DNA of 64,000 bases from assembly GCF_021730395.1 (NCBI RefSeq), contig NC_069373.1, positions 11,426,001 to 11,490,000 of the forward strand, in the 5' to 3' direction. Numbering within the stretch: the stretch's first letter is position 1; every line of letters starts with the position of its first letter. This document shows, piece after piece, positions 55,861 to 64,000 of the stretch. A program made the translations under genes and the position numbers. The notes beneath the pieces are model-generated. The model was not told the origin of the DNA, ran no database searches, and saw only the letters and a program-made list of their open reading frames with translations. This DNA is from Mercenaria mercenaria (Eukaryota; Mollusca; Bivalvia; Venerida; Veneridae).

Positions 55861-56739
55861 TATCTATAAGGGTATAGACATAATAAGTACATAATTGGTT
55901 TGTTGGCGACAGGTAGGTTATCAAAACAAAATAACGTTACCCCTGAAATGCTACACCCAAGAAGCCTGGACTCGAAAGACGAAGAAAAGTGAAAGAGAAA
56001 GAGAAGAGTAGGAAAAACATATGTCATTTTATCAATTTGTTTACATACAAAAACGTAGAGGGAAAATCATAAATGATGATACCAAAATACAAGATACCAT
56101 GCAAATAGTTCAATGAAACAAACACAAAACCTTTCTAATAGTATACTTAAACAGTTAAAAACAATTTCTAGAGTTCTACCATACACAGCGTTGTTTATAC
56201 TCTGAAAAGTGGTTGTTAGAGTCCACCTACTATTTATAGAAACTGAACATTATACATGATTGATATTTCTTGGATTTTATAGTGTTTAATGGCTATTATT
56301 AGGATTACATGTAGTGATGGATAAAATAAAAAAGATCCACGATAAGCGCGTTTACATCTTTAAAGTATATGTTAGGTATTTTTTTTAAAACAGTTTAGAA
56401 TAATTTTAAAGAGCATCTATAGAATAAAGAAAAGTACGGGGTAAGTGATTAAAAAAACGTTCTTTACTATCAACATACAAAAAAAAAGTCTGAATCAAAG
56501 ACAAAAATCACATATAATATATGATAATAAACAAAATAGTTTCATTGTAACAATAACTGTCTGTAGGTAAAGGTAAATGGTTTCTAGAGAAGGAATTGTA
56601 CATTAATTTATACCAGTAAACATGTATTCACAAAGTATACTACCGACTGATAAAAGAAATGACTGTGCAAATTAACAATATCGCAAGAATTTATAGAAAA
56701 ATATATACAAATATGTAACTGCATGAATAAAATATTGAT
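55861..56739. other. No gene recognised
   Basis: AT-rich; the first part may be the 5' UTR of the LINE. Nothing else. Confidence 0.45.
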
Positions 56740-57160
56740 TAAGTTCGTGAATGGATGAACAAATGAATGATTGAATGAGAAAATAAATGAATGGATGAGT
56801 GAATGAATGGTTCTTTGAACAAATGAACTATTTTAAAGAATGAATGAGTGAATAAATGAATGAGTAAATGAATGAATGATTGAATGACAAGATGAACGAA
56901 CGGATGACTTAATAAGTAAGTGAATAAATTTATTTGAAATAAATAAATAAATAAATAAATAAATGGGCTAAGTGATCGATAAGATGAAAGAATAAATACA
57001 ATGAATGAAAGAGTGAATGAATGAATGAATGAATGAATATAATGAATGAATGAATTTTAAATAAGTAAATAAATAAATTAATAAATAAGTAAATAACTGA
57101 GTGATCGATATGTTGAATGAATAATTACAATGAATGAAAGAATGAATGAATGAACAGTTA
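56740..57160. repeat. Degenerate (GAAT)n / (AAAT)n microsatellite
   Basis: Long imperfect run of GAATGAATGAATGA and AAATAAATAAATAAAT tetranucleotides with interruptions; about 420 bp. Confidence 0.93.
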
Positions 57161-57842
57161 ATTTCCACCTGAGCAAATAACGTATATGTACTTGCTATGC
57201 ATATGCATGAAGTTAGGCAGTATTAAGAGTTTGCCAACAGTCCGTCACCGCCTCATCCTGTGATGAGGGCAGTAAGTACTCAATGTCTTCAAATGACCTA
57301 ATGTACATTTTTTTACCTTTTTCGGACTTTTTTTGCAAAAATTCGCCCATCAATCGTCCAGTAAGAATGTATTTCACCATCCCGACGTGCTTGATAGAAT
57401 AGTGTTATACTGTGCATCAAATTTTGAAAGGAAAAGATGCATACTTCATTCTGTACTTTCATAAAAACGATGTTTTTCCACTACTGAATACCAAAACCAT
57501 TTAAAACACAGCATGTTTTTCTTACACAATGTTTAATAATTCAAAGTTATTTCCGAACATTATGAGCCTCACGTGAATGTAGAAAGACTATTCTATAATA
57601 TTTATGAACAGTACTACATCATTATAGCCTATACTTATAAAATATCAAAATACTTCTCAAACCTTTTTTTCTCAGTATAACCGCACAACATTTGTATAGC
57701 CTCAGGAGTTATCTCCCATGAACAAATTTCTTTCTGCTTTAGTGTCAATAATAAGCACACTCTCAAACGCGAACTCGTAACTTGAAAAGGTCTATAGGGA
57801 TGTTTCAAAAGGATTAACAGTTTGTTTCTGTAAACCACATCT
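57161..57842. other. No gene recognised
   Basis: AT-rich; no motif. Confidence 0.5.
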
Positions 57843-57920
57843 CGTGGGCTGAGCGCGAAACTATTGTATCTTGTTCTTTATCTATGTATACAGTTAAAAT
57901 AGTTTCGCGCTCAGCCCTCG
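57843..57920. repeat. 78-bp hairpin element, copy 2
   Basis: Arms 57843-57868 and 57895-57920 pair over 26 bp with two mismatches (GGGCTGAGCGCGAAACTATT). The stem matches copy 1 at 47675 in GGGCT.AGCGC.AAAC and the loop is 26 nt. Confidence 0.92.
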
Positions 57921-58257
57921 ATCTATGCAATGTCTGAATCTTTCCAACTTGTGTGCAATATTGCAGACTGTAAGTAATGAATTGGTATTATTAATATAGG
58001 CATGTAAAAGTATATCAAGTTCTAAGACAAAGGTCACCAGGTCAGGACCTTACCACCTCCCCGGGCCTTTGTTAGCTGTATATACTGGCCACAGAGTATC
58101 TGAAATGTTCCTCCTGCAAAAAAAGTTAAACGTCTACTGGAACTCCTGAACAATAAATCATTGAACTGATTCTTTTTTGTTTAAAGCATCCCGCGAAAAT
58201 GGTGATTGTTGTCCATTTACCCCAAGAAAATATAAATGCATAACTGTAGATAGAAAT
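57921..58257. other. No gene recognised
   Basis: Short unassigned spacer. Confidence 0.45.
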
Positions 58258-60300
58258 ACATAACAAGAGCTCCCCCTAAGGTGACAAATACACCCCTTCG
58301 TATGACAGTAAAAACAGAACTTTATTTCGATGCGTGTTGTGGAGAATAGAGGAACACCTGCAGGATGTGGATGAGGAATACTACGAAACTTAACAGAAAG
58401 GCAAACGAGGATCCCTGTGACCTTGACCTTCGGGTTGCTTACCCCAAAATTGATAGGGATCTCCCTGTAGTGGTATATATTCATTGTGTAAAGTTTGTAA
58501 GACATAACTATCATTTTTAATGAGTTATAGTCTGGAAACCATTTTCAGCCTCCTGGTTACTGGCCTTGACCTTTAACCTATAGAATACAAAATCAATAGG
58601 GATCCTTCTGAAGAGTAGTGACCTTTAACATATAGAACACAAAATCAATAGGGGTCCTTCTGAAGAGTAGCTAAGTCATCAAGCGAAGTTTGAATGCTGT
58701 AACATATTTTGTTACCAGTTTCAAAACTAGTTTCAATCTCCAGTTTACTGTTTAACTTAATATAAAAGTAACAGAAATTAAGGGAACGGAAATTAAGTGA
58801 AGTCCCTGTGACCTTGACCTTTGATCCACTGACACCAAAACCAATAGATTTCTTTAGAGGTACTCAATCACTGCCTTTAGCTATTATTTGTGAGCTATTA
58901 TATTTTTATGACTTCGAGTCCGGAAACCATTTTCTGTTTCGAGGTCACTGTGACCTTGAACTTTGTCCTACTGACCTTAAAAGAACAAGGATACTCCTCA
59001 GTTGGTGCTTAGTCATCCTGAAAGCTGTAATGTTGATTGTGGGACAGAATGACAACGCTATTCCACGAAAACTCATTCCACAATACGTCCGTTTCTTCAA
59101 AACAGGCGTATGAACACTATTTCAATCTTAAAATCACCAAATAAACAGTTTGTAATTATCCTTTGTTCAATATAATTTGCCACCTTTTTTGTCCAACACT
59201 ATTTGTTTCAAGATTGTGTTTCTGAATATTTTGTAAAAGTAAAATATAAGTTAGAGACATTTTCATATTTTTATGGAAGCAGTAGGCCTATTTCATAAAA
59301 TTTGAATGAATACATGACTAACCTGAAGCAAATGTGGAAATTTACAACAACGTAAATGTGTTTATACCTTCTTTCTTCTTACATTAACATGTCTCCGAAA
59401 TGATGCTAAATATTTAATAATGCAAAAGTACTACGTGAAATAGTTTGTTTTTCATGTAAAACAAGAAATGTCTTTAAAAAGACAAACGGCGTAGAGGTAA
59501 TAATGTTTGGCACATGAAAAATTCAGAATTAAACAGAATGTAGACAGAAAATATTTGGATACATAGGTGCCCGGGGCGTGACCTGGACCCCCCCCATCCC
59601 CCAAACTACAACCTCCCGTGTTTTAAAAAATAAAAAAATATCATCAAATCATGTAGAACACCATCAAATATTCATATTACAATCAAATGGTTTCAAACAA
59701 AAATATAGATGTACACATATATTTTTGTTTGAAACTGTACTTTATATTTTTGTTTGAAACCGTTTATTTGATAGTAATATGAATATTTGATATTTGACAT
59801 AGATTTCCATGTTCTGTCTGCTGCGACCTTCTCCTTTAATAGAATGACCTCAAAAACAATATGGGTCATCTATCACCCTATGAAATTTCAACACTGGGTC
59901 AAGTGGTTCTAAAGTTACTGACCGGAAATGGATTTCCCTGTGTTTGCTGTGACCTTCACCTTCAATAGAGTGACCCCAAAATCAATAGGGGTCATCTACT
60001 CTACATGTCCAATCATCCTATGAAGTTTCAACATTCTGGGTCAACTGGTTCTCAAGTTACTGACCGGAAATGGTTTTCCAAGTTCAAGCTCCTGTGACGT
60101 TGACATTTACTAGAGTGACCCCAAAATCAATAGGGGTCATCTACTCTGCATGACCTATCATCCTATGAAGTTTCAACATTCTGGGTCAAGTGGTTCTCAA
60201 GTTATTGATCATAAATGGTTTTCCATGTTCAGGCCCCTGTGACCTTGACCTTTGATGGAGTGACCCCAAAACATTAGGGGTCGTCTACTCCATAAGCCCT
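58258..60300. repeat. Half-site-rich tandem repeats, two blocks
   Basis: Begins AACAAGAGCTCCCCCTAAGG near 58262. Degenerate units of about 150 bp carry CTGTGACCTTGACCTTTGA, CCCCAAAATCAATAGGG and CTGGAAACCATTTTC (58400-59100 and again 59810-60300). A second AACAAGAAATGT start is near 59461. No protein is coded; the open frame 58808-59113 is within the repeat. Confidence 0.7.
59661..59793. repeat. Imperfect palindrome with ~45-bp arms
   Basis: Left ATCAAATATTCATATTAC..CAATCAAATGGTTTCAAAC pairs with right GTTTGAAACCGTTTATTTG..GTAATATGAATATTTGAT. The middle repeats the TATATTTTTGTTTGAAAC motif once more. A small foldback inserted among the tandem units. Confidence 0.8.
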
Positions 60301-61855
60301 GTCACCCTATAGAGTTTTAAGGTTCTAGGTGGGGGGAGACATACATATATGGTGTTTTCCTGTCGGCAAGAAAACAGGGTCATAAATGTGGTCTCTACAG
60401 TGTTAACAAACTTTTCCTTTGGTTCGAGTTGTGACCTAGATTTTACTCCACAAAACCCAGTTTCGAACATGGCCTAGGAATCATCAAGATAAACATTCTG
60501 ACCAAGTTTCATGAAGATAGGGTCATAAATATGGCCTCTAGAGTGTTAACAAGCTTTTCCTTTGATTTGAGCAGGTGACCTAGCTTTTGACCCCACATGA
60601 CCCAGTTTCGAACCTGGCGTAGGAATCATAAAGATAAACATTCTAAGTTTCATGAAAATAGGGTCATCAATGTGGCCTCAAGAGTGTTAAAAAGCTTTTC
60701 CTTTGATTTGAACGGTTAAACTAGTTTTTGACCCCACATGACCAAGTTGCAAACTTGGCCTAGGAATTATCAAGATAAACATTCTGACCAAGTTTCAAGA
60801 TGGGGTCATAAATGTGGCCTCTAGGGTGTCAACAAGCTTTTCCTATGATTTTACCTGGTGACCCTAGTTTTTGATCCCTCATGACCCAGATTCGAACTTT
60901 GCCTAGGAATTATCAAGATAAACATTCTGACGAAGTTTCATGAAGATAGAGCCATAAATGTGGCCTCTAGGGTGTCAACAAGCTTTTCCTATGATTTTAC
61001 CTGATGACCCTAGTTTTTGATCCCAAATGACCCAGTTTCGAACTTTGCCTAGGAATTATCAACATAAACAGTCTCACGAAGTTTCATGTAGAGTCATCAA
61101 TGTGGCCTATAGGGTGTAAACAAGCTTTTCCTTTGATTTGACCTGGTGACCTAGTTTTATATCCCATATGATTCAGTTTGGAACTTGCCCCAGAGATGAC
61201 CAAGATAAACATTCTATCCAAGTTTGTATCAAATCAAAGCATTAATGAAACCTCTATATGACTAAATGGGCCAAAATGGAAATTTCTCTAGAACCCATAA
61301 TGGAATCTAGCCAGTTTTCAAAAGGAACCAAGATCTTATTGTGACTTAAGTCGAGTGTGTGGTTAAAACTGATATGACAGATCCATCATAGAATCCAAGA
61401 TTCATTGTTGTTAAAGAGATATTGCAAGTTTGTATCAAATCAAACCATAAATGAAGTCTCTATATGGCTGCAAAGGCAAAATAGCAAATACTGGCCCTTA
61501 ACGGGACCATAACTCTGGAACCCATGATAGGATCTGGCCAGCTTCTGAAAAGAAGCAAGATATTATGCCAATGCAAGTTTGATTAAAATCAATTGCAAAA
61601 TGTGGTCTCTATCTAACAAGCCAAAATAGCAAATTTTGGTCCAGTAAGGGGCCATAACTCTGGAACCCATGTTGGGATCTGGCCAGTTTTCAAAAGGAAC
61701 TGAAATATTATGCCAATACAAGTTCTGTGCCAGTTTGATTAAAGTCGACTGCAAAATGTGGTCTCTATTGTGTTCACAAAAAAATTCAAGACAGACGACA
61801 ACATACAAAGAGCGATCACAAAGGCTCACCTGGTCACTGACAGGTGAGCTAAAAA
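60301..61855. repeat. Two further tandem families (~143 bp and ~165 bp)
   Basis: 60301-61210: about six units with GATAAACATTCTGACCAAGT, ATAGGGTCATAAATGTGGCC and AACAAGCTTTTCCTTTGAT, period near 143. 61211-61855: two to three units with CCATAACTCTGGAACCCATG and CAAAATGTGGTCTCTAT. Ends CACCTGGTCACTGACAGGTG AGC. Confidence 0.75.
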
Positions 61856-62142
61856 TAAATCACAAAACCAGTCAATAAAAATTTTAATAAAAAAGTAATA
61901 AATTCATGCAATTTTTCTCTAGTAATACAGATTAAAAATTTAAACAATATATCTTTTTAAAGTCTTAAAAACAAAATTAACTACATCTATGCTTCAGAAT
62001 AAAATACAGTATAATTATTCTCTGTAACAAGACCTCTGAAGACCAAATACTTTACTAAAAGACATTTTCATTAATAGGCATAGTCTATAAGCATTATTCT
62101 CTATAAAAGCAGTTATCCCAATACAAACTAGGCGAGCCTCAA
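61856..62142. other. No gene recognised
   Basis: AT-rich spacer between arrays. Confidence 0.5.
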
Positions 62143-63230
62143 CAAAACAAGAGCTCGTGGAACACGAAATGCCCCCCTTGATGCATTCAGTAATTGCTCA
62201 AGGAACAGAAATTATATGCTCACTCTAAACAAAAGTTCTAAAAGTTTGAATCTGACCTTGACCTTTGACCTATTAACCTAACAAGAGCATACAGAGTGAT
62301 CTTGGCGCCATCCACTGAGCCATTTTTGAATGTTCCAAATTTCAAGACTAGCTCAAGGTCAAAATCAATGTCAAATTTCATTTTGGTACAAAACAATGTG
62401 TATGTGGTCCAAATTTGAAAGCTGTGGCTTAAGAAATGTGAAAGCAGGCCTCTAGATCAATTTCAAGGTCAAAGTTCATTTCGGGAGACAGAACTATGCA
62501 TGTGCTTCAAATTTGAAGGCTGTAGCTTGAGAAATGTGCAAGTAGGTAATAGGTAAAAATCAATGTCAAATTTCAATTCAGAACACAAAAATATGCATGC
62601 GGTCCAAATTTGAAGCCTGTAGCTTGAGAAATGTGAAAGTAGGTCACTATGTCAATCTCAAGATCAAAGTTCATTTCGGTACACAAAACTATGCATGTGG
62701 TTCAAATCTGAAGGCTGTTGCTTGAGAAATGTGAAAGTAGGTCGGTCAAAATCAAGGTCAAATTTTATTTCGGAACACAAAACTATGCAAGTGGTCCAAA
62801 TTTGAAGCCTGTAACTTCAGAAATGTGAAAGTAGGTCACTAGGTCAATCTCAAGATCAAAGTTCATTTCAGAACACAAAACTATGCTTGGTTTCAAATTT
62901 GAAGGCTGTAGCTTGAGACATGTGAAAGTAGGTCACTAGGTCAAAATCAAGGTCAAATTTTATTTTGGAACAAAAAACTATGCATGTGGTTCAAATTTGA
63001 AGCCTGTACATTCAAAAACGTGAAAGTAGGTCACTAGGTCAAAACAAGGTCAAAGTTTTTTTCTGTACACAAACCTATGCATGTGGTCCAAATTTGAAGG
63101 CTGTAGCTACAGAAATGTGAAAGTAGGTCACGAGGTCAAGATCAAGGTCAACTCATGTCAAGGTTCATCTTGCCACTTGAAACTACATGTGGTCCAAATT
63201 TGAATGAAGTAAGTTATGAACATGAAGGTT
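62143..63230. repeat. ~97-bp tandem array
   Basis: Begins ACAAGAGCTCGTGGAACACG. About eight units with GGTCCAAATTTGAAGCCTGT, AGAAATGTGAAAGTAGGTCA and TCAAAATCAAGGTCAAA, period near 97. A perfect DR1 (TGACCTTTGACCT) is at 62259-62271. Confidence 0.82.
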
Positions 63231-63720
63231 CTAAGTTTTTCCCTATATAAGTCTATATGAACCATATGACCCCTGGGGCGGGGCCATATTGACCCTAGAG
63301 GGATAATTTGAACAAACTTGGTAGAGAACCACTAAATGATGCTACATTACAAAATATCAAAGCCAGTCTTTGTGGTTTCGACAAGAAGATTTTCAAAGTT
63401 TTTCCCTATAAGTCTATGTAAACCATGTGACCCCCAGGGCGGAGCCATACTTGAACCTAGGGGAATAATCTGAACAATCTTAGTAGAGGACTACTAGATG
63501 ATGTCATATACAAAATATCAAAGCCCTAGGCCCTGTGGTTTTGGACAAGAGGTTTATCAAAGTTTTTTCCTATATATGTCTATATAAACCATGTGACCCC
63601 CGGGGTGGGGCCATATTTGACCCCAGGGAAATAATCTGAACAATCTTGGTAGAGGACTACTAGATTTTGCTACATACCAAATATCAAAGCCCTAGGCCCT
63701 ATGGTTTTGAACAAGAAGAT
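63231..63720. repeat. ~164-bp tandem array, three units
   Basis: Units begin AGTTTTTCCCTATA with CATGTGACCCCCAGGGCGG, AATAATCTGAACAATCTTGG and AATATCAAAGCCCTAGGCCC. Confidence 0.82.
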
Positions 63721-64000
63721 CAGAAACCGTTTTAACTGTTCCTGGCCAATGTGACCTTGACCTTTGACCTAATGACCTCAAAATCAATAGGGATCATCTG
63801 CTGGTCATGGCCAACCTAACTATCAATTTTCCTGACACTAGGCCAAAGCGTTCTAGAGTTATTGCCTGGAAACCATTTTACAGTTCCTGGTCACTGTGAC
63901 CTTGACCTTTGACATACTGACCTCAAAATCAATAGGGGTCATCTGCTGGTCATGACCAACCTCCCTATCAGCTTTCTAGACCCTAGGCCTAAGCGTTCTT
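63721..64000. repeat. ~150-bp tandem array, cut by the window end
   Basis: Two units with GTGACCTTGACCTTTGACCT and CTCAAAATCAATAGGG, the family seen at 58400-60300. The perfect DR1 TGACCTTTGACCT is at 63758-63770. Confidence 0.82.

Noticed and set aside
58808-59113. 101-codon frame in the right-hand arrays
   Set aside because: It is made of the tandem unit containing TGACCTTGACC.

Overview
The window is animal nuclear DNA: AT-rich, intron-bearing and dense with transposon remains. It looks like a bivalve mollusc, probably a venerid-type clam. This is inferred from tRNA-headed SINEs ending in a shared 'GGTGCGACGTTAAACCC' domain, CR1/jockey-like LINEs, Penelope-like elements, and many non-autonomous repeats with CCGTCCGTCCG runs and TCAAGGTCA-rich tandem units. 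There is no bacterial-type operon, CRISPR array or rRNA gene.

Host genes. (1) An immunity-related GTPase (IRG-like) is read on the + strand. Its GTPase exon (22986-24233) is unambiguous. An upstream acidic exon (22423-22552) and a membrane-anchor first exon (8201-8424) join it with matching splice phases, giving a predicted 533-residue protein across a 14-kb first intron. (2) An intronless family-2 glycosyltransferase of the egghead/BRE-3 type (44193-45662) lies after a 37-bp satellite and has a repeat abutting its stop codon. (3) A single 194-nt exon of an unrecognised membrane protein lies on the minus strand (4808-5001), with a truncated copy at 15973-16064. A weak CUB-like exon candidate lies at 48405-48592 (minus).

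Layout. 1-8.2 kb: LINE scraps, and a duplicated block interrupted by a GTTGGGCCAAC-motif element and carrying a Penelope-like element (PLE). 8.2-22.4 kb: intron 1 of the IRG gene, holding a TGTCGAGC-ended repeat, a head-to-head PLE remnant, SINEs, an old Ty3/Gypsy fossil with a 2.9-kb block inserted in its 3' LTR, a foldback made of GGAGTC units, and a 23-copy 33-bp minisatellite. 22.4-24.7 kb: IRG exons 2 and 3. 25.5-42.4 kb: inverted-repeat elements, several TIR elements with internal tandem arrays, SINEs and a GC-rich nested palindrome. 42.4-45.7 kb: 37-bp satellite and glycosyltransferase. 46-52.5 kb: sparse. 52.5-55.9 kb: a nearly full-length LINE with a 2A ribosome-skipping motif. 56.7-64 kb: GAAT microsatellite, a small hairpin, then nearly continuous tandem arrays rich in nuclear-receptor half-sites.

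The genes do not form a pathway. Immune GTPases and glycolipid enzymes sit in a repeat-dominated neighbourhood. The most interesting items are the TM-anchored IRG gene model with a mobile repeat at its presumed promoter, the 2A-bearing LINE, the MITE-flanked block carrying a host exon fragment, and a recurring design of TIR ends enclosing half-site arrays.
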